The notes under the pieces: model-generated | What the model saw: the letters and a program-made list of their open reading frames with translations, nothing else | Databases searched by the model: none | Told to the model about the DNA's origin: nothing | Shown: one piece after another, positions 1 through 9,214 of the stretch | Position numbering within the stretch: position 1 is the first letter of the stretch | Layout of the letters: each line of letters starts with the position of its first letter | Position numbers and translations under genes: made by a program | NCBI GenBank assembly: GCA_946999045.1 | Contig: CAMQBR010000004.1 | Span: 1 to 64,000, forward strand | DNA from: an uncultured Prevotella sp. | GTDB lineage: Bacteria > Bacteroidota > Bacteroidia > Bacteroidales > Bacteroidaceae | Direction of reading: 5' to 3' | Length of the DNA: 64,000 bases

Positions 1-410
1 AGCAGTGGTATCACATGGATACGAATGGAACAAAGAATCTAAATAATCCTGTTGCTTCTTTCCAGCTGACTAATACGTTTGATACAAAGTGGATGACGGC
101 TTCCATAATACTGTCTGGCCAAACAGAGGGGAATATGGGTAATAAATTTGTTCGTAAAGGATATTTTAATACCGATATATCTTTATATAAGTCTTTTCTG
201 CATGATTGCCTTACACTGCAACTCTATGTAAACGACCTGTTTGGAACTGCTGACGAACATCGCATTCTCTATTCTGGTTCACAACGGTCAACATATTACG
301 ACGGCTACTCTTCAAGTTCCGTAACACTAACTATACGTTATCGTTTCAATACAACAGCCAGTAAGTATAAAGGTACAGGTGCAGGGCAAGCACAGAAAAA
401 CAGAATGTAA
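1..410 (+). CDS. Outer-membrane beta-barrel protein, C-terminal fragment
   Basis: The reading frame is open from the window edge (first full codon at base 3) to the TAA at 408-410, so only the last 136 or so residues are visible. They alternate polar and hydrophobic residues as in transmembrane beta-strands (for example SVTLTIRYRFN near the end). The tail KYKGTGAGQAQKNRM is the kind found at the C-terminus of the Bacteroidetes outer membrane beta-barrel family (OMP_b-brl_3 type, related to TonB-dependent receptors). Its ligand cannot be inferred because the N-terminal carboxypeptidase-regulatory-like and plug regions lie outside the window. Confidence 0.75.
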   Translation, partial: QWYHMDTNGTKNLNNPVASFQLTNTFDTKWMTASIILSGQTEGNMGNKFVRKGYFNTDISLYKSFLHDCLTLQLYVNDLFGTADEHRILYSGSQRSTYYDGYSSSSVTLTIRYRFNTTASKYKGTGAGQAQKNRM

Positions 411-808
411 GCTATGGCAGACGACAAGATATAGAACTCCGCAGCGAAAGGGATAAGGTATATTATTGGCGAGATACCATCAAGGATTGTTCGTTATAGT
501 ATCACGATTATAACTATTGTGATATTAGGACTATTGATAGGTGATTTCCTGCTCATTATCAGTTAGTTTACACCAACTTCGATATTTCTTCATTTTCAAG
601 GATTAGTTGCAGCACAAACTCAATGAGATTGTAACATAAATTCAATGAGATTGTAATACAAACTCAATGAGATTGCAAGATAAACTCCATGAGATTGTAA
701 AATGTAATTTATAGTTTTTAAAAGTACTTAAATATCAACAAGATATGAAATATCATCTAACATTTCATCTTATCCATGTATAAGCTAAAGAAAAGCTACT
801 ATCTCTTG
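411..808. other. Intergenic region with degenerate coding remnant
   Basis: There is no intact gene here. Bases 411-500 read on the + strand as a short frame containing SERDKVYYWRDTIKDC and a stop. Shifting frame near 495 continues into a hydrophobic stretch (ITIITIVILGLLIGDFLLII) ending at about 567. The charged-then-membrane order suggests a frameshifted small membrane protein, but this is weak. The rest is AT-rich and holds the 22-bp repeat array at 613-700. Confidence 0.3.
613..700. repeat. Array of four 22-bp repeats (AAACTCAATGAGATT core)
   Basis: Four tandem units of about 22 bp share the core AAACTCAATGAGATTGTAA with one to three substitutions each. The core is a near-palindrome, AAnCTCAnTGAGnTT. 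Arrays of the same unit occur in the opposite orientation at 9625-9712 and 26070-26120. The spacing is about two helical turns, as for arrays bound by a DNA-binding protein, but no function is known to me. Confidence 0.8.
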
Positions 809-1261
809 TTATCTTCTTTGCTTGAAAAACTGTTGTATCAAGGCTTTGCACTCTTCTTCCAAAACACCTCCTGTAATGGTTGTTTTGGGGTGTAGTACAT
901 GCGGTGCAAAGAGTTGGTAACCACGCTTTACATCGCTTACTCCATATACGATACGCTGTATTTGTGCCCAACCAATAGCACCAGCACACATTGGGCAGGG
1001 TTCTACCGTAACATACAACGTACAGTTAGTAAGATACTTACCTCCTAACTCGTTGGCTGCAGCGGTAATAGCTTGCATCTCGGCATGAGCTGTTACATCG
1101 TTTAGCGTTTCGGTAAGGTTGTGGGCACGTGATATAATTCGATTGTTACATACCACAATGGCTCCAATTGGAATTTCTCTCGCATTATAGGCTGTTTTCG
1201 CTTCGTCTAAGGCTTTGCGCATAAATTGCTCATCGTACTTTAATTGTTCTTCTACCATCAT
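809..1261 (-). CDS. tadA: tRNA-specific adenosine deaminase
   Basis: This 150-residue protein of the cytidine/deoxycytidylate deaminase fold should convert adenosine 34 to inosine in tRNA-Arg(ACG), widening codon reading. The zinc and catalytic signature is complete: HAE at residues 59-61 gives the histidine ligand and the proton-shuttle glutamate, and PCPMC at 88-92 gives the two cysteine ligands. NAREIPIGAIVV (residues 26-37) is typical of the family. Length matches bacterial TadA. The first two codons are both ATG, so the start could be one residue later. It is transcribed divergently from yraN. Confidence 0.93.
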   Translation of the reverse strand: MMVEEQLKYDEQFMRKALDEAKTAYNAREIPIGAIVVCNNRIISRAHNLTETLNDVTAHAEMQAITAAANELGGKYLTNCTLYVTVEPCPMCAGAIGWAQIQRIVYGVSDVKRGYQLFAPHVLHPKTTITGGVLEEECKALIQQFFKQRR

Positions 1262-1304
1262 TACTCTTATTTACCTTGTATGGCACAAAAATACGATAAA
1301 CTTT

Positions 1305-1335
1305 TTTGATGTGTGAAGGAAAAAGTATATTTTTG
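1305..1335 (+). promoter_or_regulatory. Bacteroidetes-type promoter for yraN-birA-pyrH
   Basis: TTTG at 1305-1308 and TATTTTTG at 1328-1335 match the -33 (TTTG) and -7 (TAnnTTTG) elements with a 19-bp spacer. The start codon chosen for yraN at 1360 lies 24 bp further on. This argues against an upstream in-frame start at 1306, which would sit on the -33 element. Confidence 0.65.
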
Positions 1336-1359
1336 TGTAATTGTTCAAAAAACATCAAC

Positions 1360-1734
1360 ATGGCACAACATAACGATTTAGGACAATGGGGTGAACATTT
1401 AGCGGTAGCATATCTGCACAATCAAGGTTATATCATCAGAGAATGCGACTGGAAACAGGGGCGGCGAGATATTGATATTATAGCTCTTACACCAGATAAT
1501 ATCACCTGTGTTTTTATAGAAGTAAAAACAAGAAAAACAGAAGAGATAACTAATCCAGAGGATGCAGTGGACGAAAAGAAAATGCGTAACTTAGGCTGGG
1601 CAGCTGATAGTTATGTAAAACAATATAACGTACAGGAGGAGTTGCGCTTTGATATTATCTCTATTATCGGAACATGTAAAGAGAATGCTCGCATAGAACA
1701 TATTATTGATGCTTTTAATCCCATACTACTATAA
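1360..1734 (+). CDS. YraN family endonuclease-like protein (UPF0102)
   Basis: This is a 124-residue member of the YraN/UPF0102 family, which has a Holliday-junction-resolvase-like (restriction endonuclease-like) fold. Residues 1-30 have the usual GQWGEHLAVAYL helix. GRRDIDIIA (34-42) and FIEVKTR (52-58) supply the D...ExK nuclease-type residues (Asp37 or Asp39, Glu54, Lys56). The ATG at 1360 gives the usual family length; an in-frame ATG at 1306 overlaps the promoter. It is followed after 6 bp by birA, so the two are probably cotranscribed. The cellular role of YraN is not established. Confidence 0.85.
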   Translation: MAQHNDLGQWGEHLAVAYLHNQGYIIRECDWKQGRRDIDIIALTPDNITCVFIEVKTRKTEEITNPEDAVDEKKMRNLGWAADSYVKQYNVQEELRFDIISIIGTCKENARIEHIIDAFNPILL

Positions 1735-1740
1735 TATATA

Positions 1741-2481
1741 ATGTATAGCAGAAAATATATTAACTTTGAAACCATACCGTCTACTAACGACTACCTCATG
1801 GCACACGCTTCACTCTTTCAGGAAGATATGGTAGTGGCTGTTGCCAATTTTCAAACCCACGGGAAGGGGCAAGGTACTCATTCGTGGGAGAGTGAGGCTG
1901 GTAAAAATTTGCTTTATTCTATCTTGATACATCCTACAGAGATACCTATAACGCATCAGTTTGCTTTGTCTATGGCTGGAGCTTTGTCTATAAAAGCGGT
2001 ATTAGACCGCTATACTGGCAGCATTATGCTAAAGTGGCCCAACGATATTTACTGGAAAGATAAAAAGATAAGTGGCACGTTGATAGAGACGAAGGTAGAT
2101 TCGAGAGGGATTAAGAATTGCGTATTTGGTATCGGACTCAATGTTAATCAGCAACAATTTGTAAGTGATGCGCCTAATCCTGTGTCATTGTATCAGATAA
2201 TAGGGAAGGAGATTAACAGAGAAAATTTGCTGCATGAGTTAATTGATTCATTTGAAAAATATGTGCAACAGCTGTTATCTTCCGAAGAAGATATTGCTCA
2301 TTACTACCATGAAGCTTTGTATAGGCGTAACGAGTTGCATCTATATAGGGATAAGCAAGGTACGTTTAAGGCTACACTTACTAGCGTAATGCCCAACGGT
2401 CATTTGCAGCTCTTAGACCTACAGGGACATATTCGCATATATGCTTTTAAGGAAGTAGATTTTATAATCGCAGAAGAATAA
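1741..2481 (+). CDS. birA: Biotin--[acetyl-CoA-carboxylase] ligase
   Basis: This enzyme activates biotin as biotinyl-5'-AMP and transfers it to the biotin carboxyl carrier protein. Visible motifs are GKGQGTHSW (residues 41-49, the biotin/AMP-binding loop, normally GRGxxGRxW) and KWPNDIYW (98-105), followed by the KKISG segment of the active site. A small C-terminal domain follows residue 190. At 246 residues it is a catalytic-only (class I) ligase with no N-terminal helix-turn-helix, so it should not act as a biotin repressor. It sits between yraN and pyrH, closely spaced on the same strand. Confidence 0.92.
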   Translation: MYSRKYINFETIPSTNDYLMAHASLFQEDMVVAVANFQTHGKGQGTHSWESEAGKNLLYSILIHPTEIPITHQFALSMAGALSIKAVLDRYTGSIMLKWPNDIYWKDKKISGTLIETKVDSRGIKNCVFGIGLNVNQQQFVSDAPNPVSLYQIIGKEINRENLLHELIDSFEKYVQQLLSSEEDIAHYYHEALYRRNELHLYRDKQGTFKATLTSVMPNGHLQLLDLQGHIRIYAFKEVDFIIAEE

Positions 2482-2510
2482 TTATTTTAATATAAAAAAA
2501 AACATAAACA

Positions 2511-3227
2511 ATGGTAAAGTTCAAGAGAATACTATTGAAGCTCAGTGGAGAGAGCTTAATGGGTAAACAAAACTATGGTATTGACCCTGAACGTTTGAGC
2601 GACTATGCTCTACAGATAAAGGAGGTGCACGAGATGGGTGTGCAAATGGGCATCGTTATAGGTGGCGGTAACATTTTTCGTGGATTGAGTGGGTCGCAAA
2701 AAGGATTTGACAGAGTAAAGGGCGACCAAATGGGTATGTGCGCAACTGTTATCAACTCGTTAGCACTGAGCTCAGCATTGGGTGCTATCGGTGTTAAAAC
2801 CAAGGTAATGACAGCTATCCGCATGGAACCTATTGGCGAATATTACAATAAGTGGAAAGCTATTGATGCTATGGAGAATGGGTATATTTGTATCTTCGCT
2901 TGTGGAACAGGTTCACCTTATTTCACCACTGATACAGGCAGTGCGTTGCGCGGTATAGAGATAGAAGCCGATGTAATGCTAAAGGGAACTCGCGTTGACG
3001 GAGTATATACTGCCGACCCAGAGAAAGATCCAACGGCTAAGAAGTTTGATGAAATAACTTTTGATGAGATTTATACACGCCACTTAAAGGTAATGGATTT
3101 GACGGCAACTACTATGTGTCGGGAAAATAACTTGCCTATCTATGTTTTTAATATGGATGTGATGGGCAACCTCAAAAAGGTGATTGAGGGTGAACCTATT
3201 GGCTCTTTGGTTAATCACGGCAAGTAA
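2511..3227 (+). CDS. pyrH: Uridylate kinase (UMP kinase)
   Basis: This hexameric amino-acid-kinase-family enzyme phosphorylates UMP to UDP in pyrimidine synthesis. Diagnostic segments are LKLSGESLMG (residues 9-18), GGGNIFRG (51-58), TGSPYFTTDTGSALRGIE (binding of UMP and nucleotide) and VDGVYTADPEKDP. The 238-residue length is normal for bacterial PyrH. It is the last gene of the yraN-birA-pyrH group, and a MITE-like repeat begins 44 bp after its stop. Confidence 0.97.
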   Translation: MVKFKRILLKLSGESLMGKQNYGIDPERLSDYALQIKEVHEMGVQMGIVIGGGNIFRGLSGSQKGFDRVKGDQMGMCATVINSLALSSALGAIGVKTKVMTAIRMEPIGEYYNKWKAIDAMENGYICIFACGTGSPYFTTDTGSALRGIEIEADVMLKGTRVDGVYTADPEKDPTAKKFDEITFDEIYTRHLKVMDLTATTMCRENNLPIYVFNMDVMGNLKKVIEGEPIGSLVNHGK

Positions 3228-3270
3228 AGAATGTTTTTAGTTAACAAACTAACAAGATTATAAATTAAGA

Positions 3271-3501
3271 GGACTGCTTCTATAAATTAGCTTTGTTAGA
3301 TAGTGGACTTATTTTTTGAGTTTAAAATGTAAGTGAGTAAAGGAGTGTAGCGAGCTACACGAGTGAGCAAACTTACATTTTGCCCCCAAAAAATAGTACA
3401 AGCCAAATACACTTAAACTTGCTTGAATTGTTACGGTACTGCCTGTTTCTCTGTAAAAAATGCCCACAAAAATCTACCAAAGATAATTTATAGAACCAGC
3501 C
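3271..3501 (+). repeat. MITE-like element, copy A (longest)
   Basis: This is a non-coding element bounded by CTTCTATAAATTAGCTTTGTTAGA on the left (in two overlapping parts, 3277-3300) and, as its inverted counterpart, AGATAATTTATAGAACCAGCC at the right (3481-3501). Internally it carries both modules seen separately in other copies: the AGGAGTGTAGCGAGCTACACGAGTGA palindromic segment (3342-3367) and the CAAGCC...CTTGAATTGT...GCCTGTTTCT segment (3399-3450). It lies between convergent pyrH and the DUF4834 gene. No transposase is present. Confidence 0.8.
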
Positions 3502-3572
3502 ATAACACGTTGATAAACTTTGTGATGATAACTTGCCTACTTGTTAACTTATCTACTATTTTACTTTATATA

Positions 3573-3836
3573 TTATTTTTCTTCCTCGAAGTCTACATAT
3601 TCTCCTTCGTCTTTATCAAAAATCTTTTGATTAATTTGCTGGTCATTGCGACAATCAACGATGGTTGGCTTAGAGCTTTTTCTTCTTTGTTGTTGTCGTT
3701 TTTGATGGTTTCTTCCATTAACTTGTCCTCTAAACATCCTTGAGCCTTGGTTGATAAGGTTCAATAACTTGATAACAACAGAGCCAATAAACACTATTGT
3801 TACCAAAAAGATGATGAGTAACAACTTCAAAATCAT
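3573..3836 (-). CDS. DUF4834 family small membrane protein
   Basis: This 87-residue protein starts with a single hydrophobic segment (about residues 2-26), then has a basic, Gln/Arg-rich linker (GRNHQKRQQQRRKS, about 42-55) and an acidic tail with KIFDKDEGEYVDFEE. That layout and tail are typical of DUF4834 proteins, which in Bacteroidales sit next to the phosphatidylserine pathway genes as here. It starts 7 bp after the pssA stop on the same strand, so it is probably in one operon with pssA. The function is unknown. Confidence 0.8.
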   Translation of the reverse strand: MILKLLLIIFLVTIVFIGSVVIKLLNLINQGSRMFRGQVNGRNHQKRQQQRRKSSKPTIVDCRNDQQINQKIFDKDEGEYVDFEEEK

Positions 3837-3843
3837 ATTCTTT

Positions 3844-4611
3844 TTATTTTACAATATCCTTGCTGGATACCGATGTTTTACCTGTTATGAACAGTCCAAA
3901 CGAGATAAGTATATAGCAAGCAATTACAATCCACAAGCCTTTTAAGATACCAAATATCGCTAACAATATAGCAGATAGTAAGATAAAACCATAACGTATC
4001 TCATTTCCTTTGAGCCCCCAGTGCTTAAACTTAAGGGCAAACATGGGTATTTCGCTCACTAATAAGTAGCAACTTACAAGCATCATTACCAAGATAATAA
4101 GCAACGCCCCCCTACATTCTTCCAGCCATGAAGGATTATAGACAACAAGTGAAGCCCAGAACAAAGCATTGGCTGGGGTTGGCATACCAACAAACGAGGT
4201 AGTTTGTCGTGTGTCAAGATTGAACTTTGCCAATCGCAATGCCGAGAAAGCTGCCATAATATAAGCAAAATATGGAATGATGTTATAAGCAGAAAAAGAC
4301 GTAACAACATCAGAAGAAGCTAAAATAGAAGGATAATCTATGATGCTTAACTCGTAAAGGATAATGGTAGAAGGTGCTACTCCAGAGGTAACACAGTCGG
4401 CAAGAGAGTCTAATTCTTTACCTATAGGCGATGCTACATTGAGCAATCGAGCCGACATTCCATCAACAAAATCAAAACAAACTCCAATGATAATCCATAC
4501 TAAGGCCAGTTTTATCTCGCCATTAAATGCCATCATTGTAGCAATACATCCCGAAATTAGGTTGCAACACGTCAACGTGTTGGGTACATGTTTTGTAATA
4601 CAATTACTCAT
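3844..4611 (-). CDS. pssA: CDP-diacylglycerol--serine O-phosphatidyltransferase
   Basis: This integral membrane enzyme condenses CDP-diacylglycerol with serine to phosphatidylserine. The CDP-alcohol phosphotransferase signature DGx2ARx8Gx3Dx3D is complete: Asp50, Gly51, Ala54, Arg55, Gly64, Asp68 and Asp72. About six to eight hydrophobic helices follow through residue 245. It is encoded with psd 71 bp upstream on the same strand, so serine incorporation and decarboxylation to phosphatidylethanolamine are encoded together. The length of 255 is as expected. Confidence 0.93.
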   Translation of the reverse strand: MSNCITKHVPNTLTCCNLISGCIATMMAFNGEIKLALVWIIIGVCFDFVDGMSARLLNVASPIGKELDSLADCVTSGVAPSTIILYELSIIDYPSILASSDVVTSFSAYNIIPYFAYIMAAFSALRLAKFNLDTRQTTSFVGMPTPANALFWASLVVYNPSWLEECRGALLIILVMMLVSCYLLVSEIPMFALKFKHWGLKGNEIRYGFILLSAILLAIFGILKGLWIVIACYILISFGLFITGKTSVSSKDIVK

Positions 4612-4682
4612 TATTGTGTAAAATAAACATCTATCTTACGCCTATATATAAAAAGGTGTAAAGAGTAAGGTGTACGTTTATG

Positions 4683-5372
4683 TTATTTTAGTTTGGCTAT
4701 AATTGTTTGATCGCCAGTTGTTTTTTGTCCTAATTTTACGCAAACTTCAGTTCCCAAAGGCAGATATACATCTACACGAGAACCGAATTTGATAAATCCA
4801 AGGTGCTCATCAATGTAACAATCTTCGCCCTCTTTTGCGTAAGTAACGATGCGTCGAGCCACAGCACCTGCTATTTGTCGACACAAAACATCTTGCCCTT
4901 GCGGTGTAGTAATAATGGTATCGCAGTGTTCATTCTCCTCACTAGCTTTAGGTAACCATGCTTTATGAAAGTTACCATTAAAGTGCTTTACCATTTTTAC
5001 CTTGCCATCTACTGGAAACCAGTTGGCATGTACATTAAAAAGACTCATGAAGATAGAAATCATTAGTCGGCGTTCGTGAAAATATGAGGTCTCTTCAACC
5101 TCCTCAACCACTACAACTCTTCCATCGGCAGGAGCCACAACAATCTTCTCGGTGTCGTCTTTTGGAAAAAGACGAATAGGACATTGAAAGAAATTAATAA
5201 CAATACAATAAACTATACCAAAGATAATAGTAAAGGCATAGAAAGGAATTTTAGTATCAAAGCTACGCCATAACAAAAGAGCTATGGCTACAATGATAAT
5301 AAATCCCCAAACAAGAGTATCGGTTCCCTCACGATGAATTCTAATCTTCTTTAATTTCTTTATTCTCTTTAT
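4683..5372 (-). CDS. psd: Phosphatidylserine decarboxylase proenzyme
   Basis: This pyruvoyl-dependent enzyme converts phosphatidylserine to phosphatidylethanolamine. [10 protein letters not shown] near the C-terminus contains the Gly-Ser self-cleavage site (Ser198 from the chosen start), which yields the alpha chain with its pyruvoyl group. [15 protein letters not shown] and [16 protein letters not shown] are typical of the short, archaeal-type Psd found in Bacteroidetes. Two hydrophobic segments lie near the N-terminus. The ATG at 5370-5372 was chosen because an upstream in-frame TTG at 5405 lies inside the -7 promoter element. The length is then 229 residues. Confidence 0.93.
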   Translation of the reverse strand: MKRIKKLKKIRIHREGTDTLVWGFIIIVAIALLLWRSFDTKIPFYAFTIIFGIVYCIVINFFQCPIRLFPKDDTEKIVVAPADGRVVVVEEVEETSYFHERRLMISIFMSLFNVHANWFPVDGKVKMVKHFNGNFHKAWLPKASEENEHCDTIITTPQGQDVLCRQIAGAVARRIVTYAKEGEDCYIDEHLGFIKFGSRVDVYLPLGTEVCVKLGQKTTGDQTIIAKLK

Positions 5373-5402
5373 CATTAGATAACAGGTAAATGGAATATGC
5401 TG

Positions 5403-5410
5403 CAAAGGTA
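5403..5410 (-). promoter_or_regulatory. -7 promoter element for psd-pssA
   Basis: On the minus strand this reads TACCTTTG, a match to TAnnTTTG, 30 bp upstream of the psd ATG. A convincing TTTG at the normal distance was not found. Confidence 0.5.
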
Positions 5411-5503
5411 CGTGTTTTTTGTAAGAAACAGAAACAAAAAGGGCCTATTCTTTGGTATATTGCTGATAATTGATTAATTTTACACTCTCAAATTAGTGAA
5501 CGA

Positions 5504-8500
5504 ATGAACGATTATGTACATCTCCATGTGCATACATATTACTCAATTTTAGACGGACAGTCGCCCATTAAGCGTCTGGTAGACAAAGCTGTTGCTGACG
5601 GTATGCGAGGAATGGCTATTACCGATCATGGTAATATGTTTGGCATTAAGGAGTTTTTTGATTATACCAACAGCGTTAATAAACAACTAAAAGCCGAGGG
5701 TAAAGAGCCTTTTAAGCCTATTTTCGGTTGTGAAATGTATGTGGCTCACAGAACCAAATTCGATAAGGTAAAGGATAAAGGAGACATGAGTGGTTACCAC
5801 CTTATTGTTTTGGCAAAGAATTATCATGGCTATAAAAACCTAATAAAACTGGTAAGTCGTGCTTGGGTTGACGGATACTATATGCGTCCCCGTACAGATC
5901 GAGCCGATTTGGAGAAATTTCACGAAGACTTAATTGTTAGTTCTGCCTGTATCGCGGGTGAAGTTCCACGAAAAATACTGAAAGGAGATATTGACGGAGC
6001 ACGTGAAGCCATAGAATGGTACAAGCATGTATTTGGCGATAATTACTACTTAGAGATACAAAGACACGAGGTAAAAAACCCAAATATCAGGGCTAATCGT
6101 GAGGTATACCCTATGCAGCAGCGTGCCAATAAAGTAATAATGGAGTTAGCCAAGGAGTATGACATCAAGGTTATCTGTACCAACGATGTGCATTTTGTAG
6201 ACCAAGACAATGCAGAAGCACACGATCACCTATTGTGTTTGTCTACAGGAAAGGACCTTGACGACCCTACACGTATGCTCTATTCTAAACAAGAATGGTT
6301 TAAGACCAGAGCTGAAATGAACGAAGTGTTCGCTGATATTCCCGAGGTTCTAACCAATACACTTGAAATTCTTAACAAAGTTGAAACGTATTCTATCAAT
6401 CATGACCCTATCATGCCTAACTTCCCCATACCAAAAGAATTTGGAACAGAAGAAGAATGGGAGAAAAAGTTTACCAAAGAGAGCTTATATCGGGAGTTTA
6501 CAACTGATGAGAATGGAGAAAATCCTATGTCAGAAGAAGACGGGCAAAAGCGTGTAAAACACCTTGGAGGATACGAAAAGATGTACCGTATCAAGTTTGA
6601 AGCCGACTACTTGCATTATTTGGTGTACCAAGGAGCCAAACGATTGTATGGCGATCCTGTGCCAAAGGATGTAGATGACCGCATCAGATTTGAATTGCAC
6701 GTGATGAAGACCATGGGATTTCCAGGTTATTTCCTTATCGTTTCCGATTTTATACGAGCGGCTCGTGAGGAATTAAATGTGATGGTAGGTCCTGGACGTG
6801 GTTCGGCTGCTGGTTCTGTGGTGGCTTATTGCTTGGGCATTACCAAGATTAATCCATTGGATTACGATTTACTTTTTGAGCGTTTCTTAAATCCAGATCG
6901 TATCTCTTTACCTGATATTGATACCGACTTTGATGATGATGGACGTGGAAAGGTGCTGAAATGGGTAATGGATAAGTATGGACATGAAAACTGCGCCCAT
7001 ATCATTACCTACGGAAGTATGGCTACCAAGAACTCGATTAAAGATGTAGCCCGTGTGGAAAAGTTACCACTTGACCGCTCAAATGCCTTGTGCAAAGCCA
7101 TTCCAGACCGCTTACCAGACGGACTAAAGATGAACCTTACCAATGCCATTAAATGTACTCCAGAACTACAAAGTGCGGAAGCATCTACCGACCTGCGTGA
7201 ACGCAATACCATTAAGTACGCTAAAATGCTGGAAGGAACGGTGCGCGGAACGGGTATACATGCTTGCGGTTTTATTATTTGTAGAGACCCTATCAGCAAC
7301 TGGGTGCCTATATCTACTGCAGATGACCCAGACTTTAAGGATGAAAAAACTAACTGTACGCAGTACGATGGACACGTAATTGAGGAGACTGGACTGATAA
7401 AAATGGACTTTTTGGGACTAAAAACCCTGTCTGAGTTAAAAGAAGCGGTCAAGATTATCAAGCAAACACGTGGCATAGATGTAGACTTAGATCATATTCC
7501 TATTGATGATGAACTTACCTATAAGTTGTATCAAGAAGGACGAACCATTGGTACATTCCAGTTTGAGTCGGCTGGCATGCAAAACTATTTGCGCCAATTG
7601 TGCCCTACAAAATTTGGCGATTTGATTGCCATGAATGCCCTCTATCGTCCAGGTCCTATGGATAACATCCCCTCATTTATTGCTCGTAAAAAGGGATTAG
7701 AGCCTATTACCTACCCTATCCCCATAATGGAAAAATATCTGAAAGACACGTATGGTATTACTGTTTACCAAGAACAAGTGATGTTGCTCTCTCGTTTGTT
7801 GGCTAACTTTACACGTGGTGAGAGTGATGCATTGCGTAAAGCCATGGGTAAAAAAAAGAAAGCTATAGTAGATGCCATGAAACCTAAATTTATTGAGGGC
7901 GGCAAGAAGAATGGCTACAACCCACAAATTCTTAACTCAATATGGGCAGATTGGGAGAAATTTGCATCCTATGCTTTTAATAAATCGCACGCAGCTTGCT
8001 ACTCATGGGTAGCTTTCCAAACGGCATACCTAAAAGCTCATTATCCTGCAGAGTACATGGCAGCCATTATGAGCAGACGAAAAGACCAGATAACAGAAAT
8101 TGCCAAGCTCATGGACGAATGCAAGTCAATGAACATATCTACCTTAGGTCCTGATGTAAATGAAAGCTATCAAAAGTTTGGTGTAAACCAAAACGGTGCC
8201 ATTCGTTTTGGATTAGCGGCTATCAAGGGTATGGGTGATGCTGCTGCAACGGCTATTATCAAAGAGAGAGATACCAACGGACCGTACAAAGATATATTTG
8301 ATTTTGCACAAAGGGTAGACTTTAATAATGTAAACCGCAAGGCTTTTGAGAGCTTAGCTCTTAGCGGAGGATTTGATAGCTTTGGCAATCCACGTGAGTG
8401 TTACTTTACTAAAAATACCAAAGGAGAACAATTTCTTGATACTTTGGTGCGTTACGGACAATTGTATCAGGCTAAGAAATCTGAGATAGAACATTCTCTC

Positions 8501-9211
8501 TTTGGTGGAGAAGATGCCATAGAGATTGCCACACCTATCATTCCTAAACCAGAGCTGTGGAGCAATATCGAAAAACTAAATCGCGAACACGACCTTGTGG
8601 GCATTTATCTTTCTGCCCATCCGTTGGATGAATTCAGTATTGTACTCAACACTTTGTGCAATACAAAGTGCACAGAATTAGAGGATAAGGCCGAACTTGC
8701 CAAGAAAACAGAAGTAGTATTTGGCGGAATGATTACTGCTGTAAAAGACAAGTTTACCAAAACAGGCAAACCATGTGGCTTTGTTACCATTGAGGATTTT
8801 AGTGGAACGGGCGAATTAGCTTTTTTTGGTGAAGAATGGGGAAAATGGAAAGGTATGATGATTGTGGGCAGTACCATTTACATTACCGCCAAATGTACCC
8901 AGCGTTATCGTGATAGTAAGTATTATGACTTACGTGTTAGTGATGTTCAATACCTGCAAACCGTTAGGGATAAAGGTATACAAAAGTTTACTATTGTGGT
9001 AGACAGCGAGGCTATTAACGAAGTGGTAGTAAACGACATTACCACAATGCTTGCCGACAGTAAGGGCAATACCCAACTGTATTTCCAGATAGTTGACAAG
9101 AAACGGCAATCGAATATTCTCTTACATTCCAAACTTAAGGAGATTAGTGTACACCATAATATAATAAGGTATATAGAAGAACATCAAGATATGAGCTACG
9201 TTGTTAACTGA
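5504..9211 (+). CDS. dnaE: DNA polymerase III alpha subunit
   Basis: This is the replicative polymerase catalytic subunit (DnaE1 type, 1235 residues). The N-terminal PHP domain begins HLHVHTYYSILDG (residues 6-18) and keeps its metal-binding histidines. The catalytic palm has LPDIDTDFDDDGR near residue 469, with the Asp pair of the polymerase site. The helix-hairpin-helix and OB-fold regions follow in the last third (GGMITAVKDKFTKTGKP at about 1075). There is no epsilon-type exonuclease domain, unlike PolC. It starts 98 bp from the divergent psd start codon. Confidence 0.97.
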   Translation: MNDYVHLHVHTYYSILDGQSPIKRLVDKAVADGMRGMAITDHGNMFGIKEFFDYTNSVNKQLKAEGKEPFKPIFGCEMYVAHRTKFDKVKDKGDMSGYHLIVLAKNYHGYKNLIKLVSRAWVDGYYMRPRTDRADLEKFHEDLIVSSACIAGEVPRKILKGDIDGAREAIEWYKHVFGDNYYLEIQRHEVKNPNIRANREVYPMQQRANKVIMELAKEYDIKVICTNDVHFVDQDNAEAHDHLLCLSTGKDLDDPTRMLYSKQEWFKTRAEMNEVFADIPEVLTNTLEILNKVETYSINHDPIMPNFPIPKEFGTEEEWEKKFTKESLYREFTTDENGENPMSEEDGQKRVKHLGGYEKMYRIKFEADYLHYLVYQGAKRLYGDPVPKDVDDRIRFELHVMKTMGFPGYFLIVSDFIRAAREELNVMVGPGRGSAAGSVVAYCLGITKINPLDYDLLFERFLNPDRISLPDIDTDFDDDGRGKVLKWVMDKYGHENCAHIITYGSMATKNSIKDVARVEKLPLDRSNALCKAIPDRLPDGLKMNLTNAIKCTPELQSAEASTDLRERNTIKYAKMLEGTVRGTGIHACGFIICRDPISNWVPISTADDPDFKDEKTNCTQYDGHVIEETGLIKMDFLGLKTLSELKEAVKIIKQTRGIDVDLDHIPIDDELTYKLYQEGRTIGTFQFESAGMQNYLRQLCPTKFGDLIAMNALYRPGPMDNIPSFIARKKGLEPITYPIPIMEKYLKDTYGITVYQEQVMLLSRLLANFTRGESDALRKAMGKKKKAIVDAMKPKFIEGGKKNGYNPQILNSIWADWEKFASYAFNKSHAACYSWVAFQTAYLKAHYPAEYMAAIMSRRKDQITEIAKLMDECKSMNISTLGPDVNESYQKFGVNQNGAIRFGLAAIKGMGDAAATAIIKERDTNGPYKDIFDFAQRVDFNNVNRKAFESLALSGGFDSFGNPRECYFTKNTKGEQFLDTLVRYGQLYQAKKSEIEHSLFGGEDAIEIATPIIPKPELWSNIEKLNREHDLVGIYLSAHPLDEFSIVLNTLCNTKCTELEDKAELAKKTEVVFGGMITAVKDKFTKTGKPCGFVTIEDFSGTGELAFFGEEWGKWKGMMIVGSTIYITAKCTQRYRDSKYYDLRVSDVQYLQTVRDKGIQKFTIVVDSEAINEVVVNDITTMLADSKGNTQLYFQIVDKKRQSNILLHSKLKEISVHHNIIRYIEEHQDMSYVVN

Positions 9212-9214
9212 TGG

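Noticed and set aside
613..700. Possible CRISPR array
   Set aside because: Units are contiguous 22-bp repeats without unique spacers, no cas genes are near, and the other two loci have the same tandem form.
3423..3743. 106-codon frame on the plus strand
   Set aside because: It begins in a MITE-like element and is antisense to the DUF4834 gene, which fits its family and operon.
7009..7476. 155-codon frame on the minus strand
   Set aside because: It lies within dnaE and mirrors its codon pattern; no motif was seen.
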